NCBI RefSeq assembly: GCF_030406325.1
Contig: NZ_JAUEQY010000016.1
Location: 174,282-238,281, forward strand
DNA: 64,000 nucleotides
Direction of reading: 5' to 3'
DNA from: Actinomadura sp. DC4
Lineage (GTDB): Bacteria; Actinomycetota; Actinomycetes; Streptosporangiales; Streptosporangiaceae
A model generated the notes under the pieces. That model did no database searches. It was given only the letters and a program-made list of their open reading frames with translations, and was not told the DNA's origin. This document shows, one piece after another, positions 40,301-48,870 of this stretch; position 1 is the first letter of the stretch, and each line of letters starts with the position of its first letter. A program made the position numbers and the translations under genes.

Positions 40301-42575
40301 GCGCGCCCACGAGTTCGTGATCATCGACGTCGATCGGCGCGTCGGTGAAGTAGTACACCGGCCGTACAGGGTCACGGCGGAGGATCCCATCGCGGGCGGC
40401 GAGGTCGAGCATCTTCTTCCCCCACCCGCGCGACGTCATCCCCGTCCGGTCGCGCAGAGGCTTCAGGTCCGGGCCCTCGATCTGGGCCTTGCCGGCCTTC
40501 TTCCACGCGCGCAGCTGCTCGATGAACGCGGCCCGGGCCTCTGCCGGCGGCATCCTCCGCGCAGGCTCCGGCGCCCGCTCCCAACCGAAGTCCTCATCAG
40601 CGGCCGGCGGCGCCACCGCGTCATCGTCATCGACGTCGACGTGCATGTCCGGCGACGGGTCGGGGGTCGTGACCGCCTCGTCGAACGTGTTGCCGTCCTC
40701 GACGTCCGCGTCGGCCAGAGCCGTGACGGTCGCCTCCAGCTCTTCCGGCGCGTTGAGCACTTCCCGGGTCTCGCCCGCACCGGCCGGGCCGACGACGCCG
40801 CGGTCCTCCAGCAGGTCCAGGAGCCGGTCGGCGTACCCCTGCTCGATCCGCATCTTCCTGGCCAGCATCGAAGCGGACGCGTACTGCGAGGAGATGACGA
40901 GCTCGGCAGCGTGACAGATCGGCCGCGTGCGGTCCGGGCGTACCGGGGCCGGCGCGTCGTCCTGCGGCTCGCCGGCGGCCTGCTTCCGGATCAGCTGTAC
41001 GGCCTGCTGGGACTGGGCACGCTTCGCGTACGCGTCACCGAAGGCACGTGCGGTGACGTCGTCGAGTGGCCGCGCGGAGGCGGCGAACCGGGTCGCGAGC
41101 TCCTGCATCTGCTTCGGCTCGATGAAGTACGTACGGATCGGCATGATGCGCTTGGCCATCGGGATCCCGGGCGCGGACAGGTAGCACATGCCGGGGTGAT
41201 CGACGCCCCAGTCCTCGGGGCTGGCACCGGCATCGCGGACCTTCTCCGGCAGGCCGAACGCCGCGTCGTCGCTGGACGCGACGCCGAAGCACGCCATCGC
41301 ACCGAATTGCCCCCTCACGATCGTGGGGACCTGCGAATAGTCCGAGCGTTGCAGCGACAGGATCAGGTAGACGCCGGCGCTTCGGGCCGCCTTGGCGAGC
41401 TGGACGAAGTCGTCCTCGTCCACGACGCGCAGGACGTCCGGGCACTCCTCGAGGAGGACGTACACGGCCTGGAGGCCACAGCCCTTCTCCCACTTCTTGT
41501 AGCCGTGCGCGGACAGCCAGGCCGTACGGGCGGGCACCGCACGCTGCAACCCGTCCATCAGTGCGTTCGCCTGCGCCTTGGTGAACACGAGCCAGTCGAT
41601 CGCCGCCGCGGCGTCGCCCAGGGACTGGTCGGCCTTCGTGAGGTCCGCGGCGATGATGCTCGCGTCCGGGCGGGACATGATCGATGCGAGCAGATTCCAG
41701 CCGCCGCCGAACGACTTCCCGCTCCCGGACATGCCGTTGATCATCAGGTGGAAGTTGAGGAACACCAGGTCAACCGGGGTCATGTCCTGGTAGAGACCCA
41801 GCCGGTACGGGTCGGCGGCGGATCCGCCGGCGTGCTGCGGCCCGGGGTAGGGCAGTGTGGTCTGCAGGATCCGCGGGTCGGAGATCGACATCTCAGCCAG
41901 GTCCGCGCGGTTCTGATCAGCGGTGATGGTCAGCGACCCCGGCGGAAGGCCCATCGCCGTCTCCATGTTCAGGGTCTTCTTTTGCAGGTCCTCGACGGTC
42001 CGGTCGCCGCCGTCGATCTTGACCTGCGCGTCGATCTTGTGTTCCTCGACCGTGATGACCTTGGCGGTGGTGCCATCGAACCCGGACACCTCCCGGGCCC
42101 GTTCCCACAGGTGAGCGAGCGGATCACGGACCCCTGACTCGCCGTCCTGGCCGCGGATGACGATCCGCAGATTCCACGTCAGCGCGAGCGTCCCACCGAA
42201 CACGAGCTCAAGGAACACCACGACCGGCTGCAGCAGACCCGTGATCGTCGCGATCATCACGTACACGCAGGCCAGCAGCACCGTGGCGGTGCTGTGGATC
42301 CGACCGATCGGGCGCCGCTGGTGAGAGATCAGCCAGGTCATGCCGGTGAGCACGAACGTGGACACGCACAGGCCCAGGACCGCCCAGGCCGTCGCCGCTC
42401 CCGCGTGCTTCCCGCCCCACAGGTGGTGGAACAGCGCCGCCGCGGCGACGACCATCAGCCCGCAGATCCACGGCGGGCAGTGCACTGCGGCCTTAGAAAT
42501 GCCCTTCGCGATCAGCCGTTCGATCGAGGTGTCCGTAGCGACCTCGACCGTCGATGATCTGGGAGAACGCGCCAT
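40296..42575 (-). CDS. traB: TraB/FtsK-like DNA translocase with N-terminal TM helices and gamma domain
   Basis: 759 residues from the ATG at 42575, which overlaps the previous TAA; a GTG at 42587 is an alternative. Three or four membrane helices fill residues 35-130 (ICGLMVVAAAALFHHLW, WAVLGLCVSTFVLTGMTWLI, VLLACVYVMIATITGLLQPV). The motor has Walker A GMSGSGKSF (near 280) and a Walker B region YVLLEECPDVL. Near 550-605 a winged-helix gamma domain (AAELVISSQYASASMLARKM and LLEDRGVVGPAGAGETREVL) resembles FtsK-gamma, the part that reads DNA octamers. The acidic linker and a second winged helix close the protein. It should move double-stranded DNA between mycelial cells. Confidence 0.85.
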   Translation of the reverse strand: MARSPRSSTVEVATDTSIERLIAKGISKAAVHCPPWICGLMVVAAAALFHHLWGGKHAGAATAWAVLGLCVSTFVLTGMTWLISHQRRPIGRIHSTATVLLACVYVMIATITGLLQPVVVFLELVFGGTLALTWNLRIVIRGQDGESGVRDPLAHLWERAREVSGFDGTTAKVITVEEHKIDAQVKIDGGDRTVEDLQKKTLNMETAMGLPPGSLTITADQNRADLAEMSISDPRILQTTLPYPGPQHAGGSAADPYRLGLYQDMTPVDLVFLNFHLMINGMSGSGKSFGGGWNLLASIMSRPDASIIAADLTKADQSLGDAAAAIDWLVFTKAQANALMDGLQRAVPARTAWLSAHGYKKWEKGCGLQAVYVLLEECPDVLRVVDEDDFVQLAKAARSAGVYLILSLQRSDYSQVPTIVRGQFGAMACFGVASSDDAAFGLPEKVRDAGASPEDWGVDHPGMCYLSAPGIPMAKRIMPIRTYFIEPKQMQELATRFAASARPLDDVTARAFGDAYAKRAQSQQAVQLIRKQAAGEPQDDAPAPVRPDRTRPICHAAELVISSQYASASMLARKMRIEQGYADRLLDLLEDRGVVGPAGAGETREVLNAPEELEATVTALADADVEDGNTFDEAVTTPDPSPDMHVDVDDDDAVAPPAADEDFGWERAPEPARRMPPAEARAAFIEQLRAWKKAGKAQIEGPDLKPLRDRTGMTSRGWGKKMLDLAARDGILRRDPVRPVYYFTDAPIDVDDHELVGAP

Positions 42576-42931
42576 TACAACGTCCACTTCTTCTTGCGCT
42601 GCTTCGACCTATTCGCCTGGGCTGGGTCGACGAACTGCCGCTTGTACTCGGCGTTCATCTTGACCAGCGCGGCAGCGACACCGACCTGCCCTTCGGCGGC
42701 TCGCTTCAGGTGAGCGGCCACACGGCGGGCGCGGAGCTTCACATCCAAGCCGAGGAGGAGCGGGTGCCCCTTCTGCGCTGCCAGAGCGGCCTGGAGTTCG
42801 GCTGCGGACTCGTGGAGTTCGTAGCCGAGGTCGCGTGCCAGGTCCCGGCCGGCGCGCGAGTAGTCCGCGACCGACTCCGATCCTTTGAACTCGATGGACT
42901 GCAGCTCGGGGATACGGCTACGGCTAGACAT
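42575..42931 (-). CDS. Hypothetical conjugation-operon protein, 118 aa
   Basis: ATG 42931 with GGAG upstream, overlapping the previous stop by 8 bp. Helical, charged sequence (IPELQSIEFKGSESVADYSR, LGYELHESAAELQAALAAQK) ending in a strongly basic KQRKKKWTL. Soluble, perhaps DNA-binding through its basic tail. It lies between small membrane proteins and traB. Confidence 0.6.
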   Translation of the reverse strand: MSSRSRIPELQSIEFKGSESVADYSRAGRDLARDLGYELHESAAELQAALAAQKGHPLLLGLDVKLRARRVAAHLKRAAEGQVGVAAALVKMNAEYKRQFVDPAQANRSKQRKKKWTL

Positions 42932-43175
42932 CTTCGGTCTCCTCACCGACGAGCTCGGCGTCTCGGGCGTCGTAGTAGGCGAGCCACCACTGGTCAGCGA
43001 CGACGCGGCGGACCCGCGCCCACGGGCCGGCCAGCGGCGTTACACCGAGGACGGCTGTCACCAGGGCGTCGATCGCCCCGACGAATAGGCAGAACACTGC
43101 CCAGATCGCGCGGGCGGTGGCCCTGATGCGGCCACGCCGCGGCGGCTCGGACATGGGGCTGGTCATGGCGGTCAC
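42924..43175 (-). CDS. Small membrane protein of the conjugation operon, 83 aa
   Basis: GTG at 43175 in a GTGA overlap with the upstream gene (ATG 43166 is a second option). One hydrophobic region (AIWAVFCLFVGAIDALVTAV) flanked by basic residues predicts a membrane hairpin; a WWLAYYDARDAELVG end is cytosolic. Resembles Spd-type small membrane proteins only by size and context. Confidence 0.6.
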   Translation of the reverse strand: MTAMTSPMSEPPRRGRIRATARAIWAVFCLFVGAIDALVTAVLGVTPLAGPWARVRRVVADQWWLAYYDARDAELVGEETEDV

Positions 43176-43480
43176 CAGTCCTCCCCGTCCGGCTCGGGTT
43201 CGTCGAACATCCAGGCCGCCGACGGTGCTGGCGGTTCGGGGATCGGCGGCATCGGGATGGCCGTCGACGCCGGTGACGCCTCGGGCTCCGGCTCGGTGGC
43301 CGGGAACAAGCCCGCCGGCGGCCGCCGGAACATCACCGCGACCAGAGCGAGGATGATGCCGATGAGCACGATGGGGATGGCGAGCGGCAGCGTCACGGAG
43401 AAGTACGCCGACATCCACAGCACGGCGAAGACACCGAGCACGAACGTGAGGACGCGGCAGGCCCGCGCCACGCCCCTCAC
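43172..43480 (-). CDS. Small membrane protein with two TM helices, 102 aa
   Basis: GTG at 43480 overlaps the previous stop by 4 bp. VLTFVLGVFAVLWMSAYFSV and LAIPIVLIGIILALVAVMF are two membrane helices, followed by a Pro/Glu-rich tail. Probably part of the spread/transfer apparatus coded by this operon. Confidence 0.6.
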   Translation of the reverse strand: MRGVARACRVLTFVLGVFAVLWMSAYFSVTLPLAIPIVLIGIILALVAVMFRRPPAGLFPATEPEPEASPASTAIPMPPIPEPPAPSAAWMFDEPEPDGEDW

Positions 43481-43803
43481 TTGCCCCGCCCCCTGCCCGA
43501 GGTACGCGTACCTCGCCGCGGCGCCGAGCGCACGATACGTACCCCGAGCCGGCGCGCGACACGGTCGCCCCACGGCCGCAGGTATCCGCCGACGAGTACA
43601 CCGCCGGCGAAGACGGCCGCGTACCCGGCCGTCGTACCCGAGGTACCCGCGACGTGCACGAGCACGAGGTACAGGGCCCCGGCGGAGAGGCCGACGATCA
43701 TCAGCTCGTCGAGCATCTTGAGCTTCGGCCGGCGGGACAGGTGCAGCCGCCACCGAGGTTCGGAGATACGCGTATCTGGCGCAGGCTGTTGCTGTTGAGA
43801 CAT
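43477..43803 (-). CDS. Membrane protein of the conjugation operon, 108 aa
   Basis: ATG at 43803 is preferred because GGAGGAG stands upstream; a GTG/ATG 15 bases earlier gives five more residues. Two hydrophobic segments (LDELMIVGLSAGALYLVLVH, AGYAAVFAGGVLVGGYLRPW) and a basic C-terminus. Role in transfer is inferred from the operon. Confidence 0.6.
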   Translation of the reverse strand: MSQQQQPAPDTRISEPRWRLHLSRRPKLKMLDELMIVGLSAGALYLVLVHVAGTSGTTAGYAAVFAGGVLVGGYLRPWGDRVARRLGVRIVRSAPRRGTRTSGRGRGK

Positions 43804-43876
43804 GCTGGACTCCTCCATCAGGAGACCTGGCCCCGGGGACGTCTTGGCAGGTTGACCCGGGGCCAGGTACAGGGGA

Positions 43877-45139
43877 CTACTGGTTGACCAGGGCCTTCAG
43901 GTACGTCTGTACCTCTTGGGCCTTCGGCTGTGCGATGCCGAGCCGCTTCTTGATCGGCCGGATCCCGGGGACCTTCCCGGCCTGCACCTCTTCGGCGAAG
44001 ATCCTCGCGGCCTTCGCCTGGTGATCGTCGGCGTCGGGTACGGGCCGCTCGTCGTCAGGTACGGGATCGTCGTCGCCGGGTACGCGGCCCTCGTCGAGCC
44101 AGGCCGACAGGCGATCCGGGGTCTCGAACGGGAGGTTGAGGTCCGCGCACAGCTCGATCTCAGCGTCGCGTACCTCCGCGCTGCGCGGTACGCGGTGCAG
44201 CGACCGTACCCGCGGTGCCGGCGGCCGGGGAGCCGTCGCCCACGGCACGCGCGGCGTGACCTCGGCGAGAGCGGCCGCGCCGTACAGCGCGCCCAGCTGC
44301 GCGAGCAGCTGCTCCTGGCGGCCGCTGTCGGTCGCGAGGTCCGCGTGCTCGACCGCCCGGGCCATCGCGGCATCAAGGCGCCGCAGGGCGCGCCGCTGCC
44401 GCCAGTCAGCCGCACCGGTGAGCTGCAGCACGCGGAGCCGCTTCGCGGCCCGGGCGAGGCGATGCAGGCGCCGGTGCACGTCGACGTCACCTGCGGTCCG
44501 GACGGTCGGCTCCGCGACGCCCAGCCACACGAGAATCCGCTCCGGGGTGATCCGCCAGTGGATATCAGACCGTCCGGTGATCCGCTCCCGCTCCGCCGAC
44601 ATGCCGCGTTCCCACAGCCACGCGGAGATGAGCGGCGCGATCAGTCGGAAGACGCCCTCGGCGAAACCGTTGGCGTCGATCGTGGACAGCACAGCCGAAG
44701 CCGAGGTGAGCACCCAGACCGCGACACCGTCCGGGCCCGCGCCGCGAGGCTCGTACGACGGATCCGCGGCAGCCTTTGCCGCTTCCTCCTGCATCGCCCG
44801 GCGGGCTCGTACCGCGCTGGTCACAGTCGCCATCTCGATGAACCCGAACAGCAGCACGCGCAGCCAGATCGGGAAGTGCAGGACATCGGTGGCGAACTTC
44901 CACATGCCGGTGCCGACGACACCGGTGGCGATCGTGGCGACGACGATCGTGAGGATGTCCTCGGGCTTCCGTCCGTGGATCAGTCGGCGGGCCGTACGTC
45001 GGATCGCTCGGACGGTGACGACCACGGCCGTGAGCGCGAGAGCCGCGCCAGCGACGGCGATGACGGGGTGCGCGGTGGCGTACGACGCGACCGCGGACGG
45101 GTTGAGGTGAGGGACGGCATAGGCCGTAGGCTCTGCCAT
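43877..45139 (-). CDS. SpdB-like membrane protein, 420 aa
   Basis: ATG 45139. Hydrophobic segments occur near residues 28-48 (VIAVAGAALALTAVVVTVRA), 62-82 (ILTIVVATIATGVVGTGM) and 90-112 (FPIWLRVLLFGFIEMATVT), plus a region around 150-190. The C-terminal half is charged with a final helix-turn-helix-like IRPIKKRLGIAQPKAQEVQT. Proteins with this membrane-plus-HTH plan accompany traB in actinomycete plasmids and spread DNA through the mycelium (SpdB, DUF2637 type). First gene of the minus-strand operon. Confidence 0.65.
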   Translation of the reverse strand: MAEPTAYAVPHLNPSAVASYATAHPVIAVAGAALALTAVVVTVRAIRRTARRLIHGRKPEDILTIVVATIATGVVGTGMWKFATDVLHFPIWLRVLLFGFIEMATVTSAVRARRAMQEEAAKAAADPSYEPRGAGPDGVAVWVLTSASAVLSTIDANGFAEGVFRLIAPLISAWLWERGMSAERERITGRSDIHWRITPERILVWLGVAEPTVRTAGDVDVHRRLHRLARAAKRLRVLQLTGAADWRQRRALRRLDAAMARAVEHADLATDSGRQEQLLAQLGALYGAAALAEVTPRVPWATAPRPPAPRVRSLHRVPRSAEVRDAEIELCADLNLPFETPDRLSAWLDEGRVPGDDDPVPDDERPVPDADDHQAKAARIFAEEVQAGKVPGIRPIKKRLGIAQPKAQEVQTYLKALVNQ

Positions 45140-45445
45140 GGGTTGGACTCCTTCGCAGTCCGATCAAGTCCCCCGTGACGCGGTGCCAGCCGCTGTCCGG
45201 GGGGCGTTTTCAGTTATGGTCGAGGTGTTCCCGCAGGTCAACCCCTAGTGGTCCTTAGAGTGCATCGTCGAACGAGCTCTCCGATGCCACGTTTGCCTGC
45301 CCTCACAGAGATGGACGATCTCAACAGGGTAGTGAGATCGCGGCCGAGCCGAGGCCACCGCCGCCACGGCGGCCCTCAGGGAATCCGATGTCACCCTCGG
45401 GTGCAGAGTCCGCTATCCTTCTGAGCGTCGTTACGGCGACGTGAC
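45140..45445. other. Intergenic region between the conjugation operon and tRNA-Tyr
   Basis: About 300 bp without a convincing gene. It must hold the promoter of the minus-strand conjugation operon. It contains GTTCCCGCAGGTCAACCCC at 45227-45245, which is matched at 16 of 19 positions by 45667-45685 on the other side of the tRNA. No further structure is clear. Confidence 0.4.
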
Positions 45446-45527
45446 GGCGGGTTGCCCGAGTGGCCAATGGGAGCGGACTGTAAATCCGTCGGCTTAGCCT
45501 ACCCAGGTTCGAACCCTGGACCCGCCA
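45446..45527 (+). tRNA. tRNA-Tyr (anticodon GTA)
   Basis: 82 nt with a 7-bp acceptor stem (GGCGGGT with ACCCGCC) and discriminator A. The anticodon loop in GGACTGTAAATCC gives GTA. A long variable arm (GTCGGCTTAGCCTAC region), typical of bacterial tRNA-Tyr, precedes the T arm with GGTTCGAACCC. CCA is not encoded. Its 3' end faces the integrase gene and is a likely attachment site. Confidence 0.93.
45482..45527 (+). other. Candidate attachment site (3' end of tRNA-Tyr)
   Basis: AICEs of the pSAM2 type usually insert into the 3' part of a tRNA gene, keeping it intact, with int adjacent. Here int ends 212 bp past the tRNA and reads toward it. No second copy of this tRNA segment was found further right in the window, so the opposite end of the element is probably outside or diverged. 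Confidence 0.45.
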
Positions 45528-45695
45528 CAGCAGCAAGACCGGCCCCCGACCTGCAGCTATGCGGTCCGGGGCCGTTCTGCGTCTTGATCACCATATGCAG
45601 CCAGATGCCGCCGAGAGCGGCTGTCGGCCGCTGGTCGCGGGATATACGCGGGATGGAAATCGGCGCGTTCTCGCAGGTCGTCCCCCAGAAACGAG

Positions 45696-45725
45696 AAGGG
45701 GCCACGGGATGACCCGTAGCCCCTT
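45696..45725 (-). terminator. Terminator behind the integrase gene
   Basis: AAGGGGC (45696-45702) pairs with 45719-45725 and ACGGG (45704-45708) with 45713-45717, with one mismatch and a 4-nt loop. On the minus strand it follows the int stop by 13 bases and is succeeded by a CTCGTTTCTGG stretch. Confidence 0.6.
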
Positions 45726-45738
45726 AAGCCTAGGACGA

Positions 45739-47100
45739 TCAGTCGTTGAGAGCGTCCTGGATTCGGTCGTTGATCATGTCCTTCTGGCCCTCGATGCACT
45801 TGGCGTAGACCTTCAGGAGGACGTCGACGCTGTGGCCGGCCCGCTCGGCGACCTCGGTTGCCGGAACCCCGGAGTTAAGCCACAGCGACACCGCGGCGTG
45901 CCTGAGGTCGTACGGGCGGCGGGCCAGGGGTGAGTCCACCCGATCCGGCGACAGCCCGTACGTGCGTGCGTCTGCCCAGATGCGCCCGTACGTGGTGGAG
46001 CCGACGATCTTCCCTCGTTCGGTCTGGAAGAGGCGCCCATCCTTGGCGGTTCCGAACTCCTCGATGTGTGCGCGCAGTATCGCGACCAGGCGAGGCGGGA
46101 TGGGCACGACGCGTACGTCTTTCACCGCTCGGCGCTTGAGCTGCCGTCGTTCGTGGGTTGTGCCGCTGTCGGTCCATCGAGTGTTGACCTCCGGGCGTGA
46201 TCCGGTGAGCGTGAGCGTCCCCCAGCCCTGCTCGGGAAGGTGGCAGTCCTTCTTGCACAGCGCGACGGCCTCGGCCGGGCGGAGCGCGGCGTAGTACATG
46301 CAGGCATACAGGGCCATCAGGCGCCGTCCGTTGCTGCGGGTGCCGATGTAGGTGACAGCCGCGAGGAGCTCGCGTGCCTGTACGGGGTTGATGACCACGC
46401 GAGGGTCGACCGCTTCGGCGACCTCGATCGGCTTCCAGTTGATGCGGTCGATCGGGTTGGAGTCGAGTTCTTCGAGTTCCACCGCGTACTGCAAGACGTT
46501 GTAGAAGATCGCGCGCTTGCGCGAAACGGTGGCCCCGGCGGCGGGTTTGCCGTCGAGTTTGAGGGCGATCGCGTCCAGGCCGGCGCGGGCGGTTCGTGCT
46601 TTCCGGAGTTCGCCCAACGGCAGCGCGGCTTTGTGGAGCCAGCGGATGGCGGAGGCGATCTCGGCCGGGCGCTCCTTCTTCCGATCGCTTGGCGCGAGGA
46701 GGAAGTGTCGCAAGGCCTTCCAGAGCGTGGCGGCGTCCGGTCGGCCGGGCAGGTTGGTCATGAGGGCCGGTGTCACGGTCGCCAGTGAGTCCGTTATCCC
46801 GTCGCGGGACTTGGCGGCGGCGTGGGGCCATTTTGCGTCTACGTAGGCCAGGGCGAATGTCAGCCAGGTCGTGGCCTGCTTCGCCGCCATCATCGACTCG
46901 GGCAGGCCGGAGTCACTGTCGAAGTACTCCCCGTTCTTGGCCGCCTGCCTCAGGTCGGACAGGAAGCTCTCGGCGAGCGCTTTGGTCCGCCGCGTACGGG
47001 ACTTCGGCTTGCCGGCGACGACCCAGCGCACCTCGTATGAGGCCTTCTTGCTGGAGTTGTTGCGGCGGATGTCCCAGAACTTCACATCGGTGGACTTCAT
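45739..47100 (-). CDS. int: Tyrosine-recombinase integrase of the AICE
   Basis: 453 residues from ATG 47100, which overlaps the excisionase stop (ATGA) and has GGGAGG upstream. The catalytic domain shows the first Arg in AALRPAEAVAL (near 273), the H-x-x-R-like box DLRHAAVSLW (near 398), and AGHSVDVLLKVYAKC with His and nucleophile Tyr (near 423-430). An N-terminal arm and core-binding region precede it (TRRTKALAESFLSDLRQ). It belongs to AICE integrases that act in tRNA genes and lies beside tRNA-Tyr, its probable target. Confidence 0.93.
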   Translation of the reverse strand: MKSTDVKFWDIRRNNSSKKASYEVRWVVAGKPKSRTRRTKALAESFLSDLRQAAKNGEYFDSDSGLPESMMAAKQATTWLTFALAYVDAKWPHAAAKSRDGITDSLATVTPALMTNLPGRPDAATLWKALRHFLLAPSDRKKERPAEIASAIRWLHKAALPLGELRKARTARAGLDAIALKLDGKPAAGATVSRKRAIFYNVLQYAVELEELDSNPIDRINWKPIEVAEAVDPRVVINPVQARELLAAVTYIGTRSNGRRLMALYACMYYAALRPAEAVALCKKDCHLPEQGWGTLTLTGSRPEVNTRWTDSGTTHERRQLKRRAVKDVRVVPIPPRLVAILRAHIEEFGTAKDGRLFQTERGKIVGSTTYGRIWADARTYGLSPDRVDSPLARRPYDLRHAAVSLWLNSGVPATEVAERAGHSVDVLLKVYAKCIEGQKDMINDRIQDALND

Positions 47101-47285
47101 GCGGCCTCCCGCAGCGACTCCAGCCACGAGGCGAAGTCGCTCCGCCAGATCCGAATCTCGCCATTGGGCAGCTTCATCCCAGACGGCGCGCTGCCGAGTT
47201 CGCGCCAGCGATAGAAGGTGCGTCGCGAGACGCCTCCCAGTTCGACCAGGACCTGATCAACGGTCATCAGCTGATCGCCCCTCAT
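47097..47285 (-). CDS. xis: Excisionase, AlpA/MerR-like
   Basis: 62 residues; ATG 47285 overlaps the Rep stop. LMTVDQVLVELGGVSRRTFY and RWRELGSAPSGMKLPNGEIR form the short winged-helix of AICE excisionases (helix-turn-helix then wing), ending with the FASWLESLREA helix. It is placed between rep and int as in pSAM2-type elements, which supports the name. Confidence 0.88.
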   Translation of the reverse strand: MRGDQLMTVDQVLVELGGVSRRTFYRWRELGSAPSGMKLPNGEIRIWRSDFASWLESLREAA

Positions 47286-48670
47286 GCTGCGTGCCCTTCT
47301 GCTTGCGGCGTCACGGGTAGTCGGGTGGCGGTGATGGCGGCGGCGAGGAGTGCTTCGCCGGTGGTGAGACCTTGGCCGACGTAGGCCCAGTGGGAGGTGA
47401 CGAGGACGGTGTCGTCCTCGAAGGGCAGGCGGCCGGTGGTGATCTGGTGTTCGCTGCGCTGGTGCTCGGCGCGAGCGGCCCTTAGCGCCGCCAGGGTGGT
47501 GGAGTAGGCGCGGCTTTTAGTGGAGAAGTGGCCGCGGAATCCGAGCATGTGAGCCCAGGCGGTCAGCCGCAGGTCTTCTAGCTCGGGCAGTGCGCCGAGG
47601 CGCAGGCATTCGGCGATGAGTCGCCGCGCGTGTGGTCGGATGTCGAGCTGGTCGAGGTCATCTGTCTGTCGGATGCGGCGGTCGAGGGTGCCGACGCATT
47701 CGGCGGCTTTTGTGGCGTACTTGGCGACGTAACCGGCCACGGCCTGGTCGGTCAGGTCTCCGCTCGCGGTGATAGGCCGGATGTCGATCTCCCGACCCCA
47801 ACCGAGCGTCAGCGCCGGTAGCTCGACAGCCTCAGGTGTGGTCACGGTGACGTGTCTCGCGGCTTCGATGATGGCGTCGGTGAGGTGGCCGAGGGTGGCC
47901 CAGCCGGGCGGGGTTGTGGTGGGTCCGTCTGGGCCGTCGAGGCGAATGATGGCGTGGAAGTGGACGACGCCGCGTCGCTGGTATTCGGCGACCTTGGCGA
48001 AGGAGACCTTGAGGATCTTGCCGAGTTCTTTGACGGTCAGGCCGCAGTCGCGGGCCAGGACGCGGCGGAGGCGGATGGTGAAGCGCCGCCACAGTTCGGG
48101 CGCCAAGGCGTTGAACAGGACGGAGCCCGTGTGGTTGTAGCAGTCCGGGCAGATCGGCTCACCGAGCCGGGGATCGTCGGCGCTGTGCCGCTCGTTGCAG
48201 GCCACCGGCAGGCCGTGTGGGCAGGTGCCGCCTTTGCGTCGAGGTCGGCAGCGCAGGGCGTGTCCGTTGCGCTCACACCGGTTGTGGACGGACCCGAATG
48301 ACGGGGCGGTCAGGGTGAGGAACACCGCCGGGTGTTCGGCGACCTCGGCGGGGACGCCCTTGCCGCCGACCAGGCCTGCGCGGATGAGCTGGTAAGTGTC
48401 GGCCCGGTAGGTCTCCGCGCACGATGGGCACCGCGAGGCACGTCGGGTCTTGCATGCCAGGCGCAGCACGCCGCCCGGTTCGTTCGCTGTGCTGTAGCGG
48501 TGGAGCAGGGTGCCGTTCAGCGAGTCGTGATACTCGACCTTCCCTCGCAGGTGGACCGGTTGTGCGCATCCCCCGGTACGCCGGATTTGCGCAGCCCACT
48601 GGCCGTAGTCCGGAGCGTTGTAGCGGGTGACCATGCCGTTGATGGCGTGTCGGTCGAGCTGGTTGGGCAA
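47282..48670 (-). CDS. repSA: RepSA-like replication initiator
   Basis: 462 residues; TTG start at 48670 (GAGGA upstream). A rolling-circle initiator: FLTLTAPSFG as motif I, the HUH-like VVHFHAIIRLDG (near 237) as motif II, and AGYVAKYATKAAE (near 315) with the nicking Tyr and Lys as motif III. Several Cys pairs (RCPSCAE, ICPDCYN) form zinc sites as in RepSA. It should nick the AICE origin after excision and drive replication. Confidence 0.9.
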   Translation of the reverse strand: MPNQLDRHAINGMVTRYNAPDYGQWAAQIRRTGGCAQPVHLRGKVEYHDSLNGTLLHRYSTANEPGGVLRLACKTRRASRCPSCAETYRADTYQLIRAGLVGGKGVPAEVAEHPAVFLTLTAPSFGSVHNRCERNGHALRCRPRRKGGTCPHGLPVACNERHSADDPRLGEPICPDCYNHTGSVLFNALAPELWRRFTIRLRRVLARDCGLTVKELGKILKVSFAKVAEYQRRGVVHFHAIIRLDGPDGPTTTPPGWATLGHLTDAIIEAARHVTVTTPEAVELPALTLGWGREIDIRPITASGDLTDQAVAGYVAKYATKAAECVGTLDRRIRQTDDLDQLDIRPHARRLIAECLRLGALPELEDLRLTAWAHMLGFRGHFSTKSRAYSTTLAALRAARAEHQRSEHQITTGRLPFEDDTVLVTSHWAYVGQGLTTGEALLAAAITATRLPVTPQAEGHAA

Positions 48671-48768
48671 GATGGGTGGGTCCTCTCGCAGTGGTGATGC
48701 AGATGGGATGGCCCCCGACGTGGCGGACGGCTTGGCGGTTGTACGACCACGCCGGGGGCGCTAACGGG

Positions 48769-48870
48769 TCAGCAGAACCCGAGGCCTTCGCAGTGGCCGC
48801 AGGTCTCGCCGTAGCTGTCGACGCCGGTGCCGCCGCAGTGGCAGCACTGGTAGCGCTTGGGCTCGATCAC
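48769..48870 (-). CDS. Tiny zinc-finger protein, 33 aa
   Basis: GTG 48870 overlaps the stop of the upstream gene (GTGA). MIEPKRYQCCHCGGTGVDSY and CGHCEGLGFC have two CxxC-x-G-x-G repeats like DnaJ zinc modules. It lies just upstream of rep on the same strand. Short peptides of this kind are frequent in AICE rep regions. Confidence 0.65.
   Translation of the reverse strand: MIEPKRYQCCHCGGTGVDSYGETCGHCEGLGFC

Noticed and set aside
40317..42137. Plus-strand open frame of 606 codons opposite traB
   Set aside because: Antisense to a protein with clear FtsK motor and gamma motifs; no domain in the plus frame.
45452..45712. Protein-coding frame across tRNA-Tyr
   Set aside because: The frame begins inside a well-folded tRNA gene, has no ribosome site and shows no domain.
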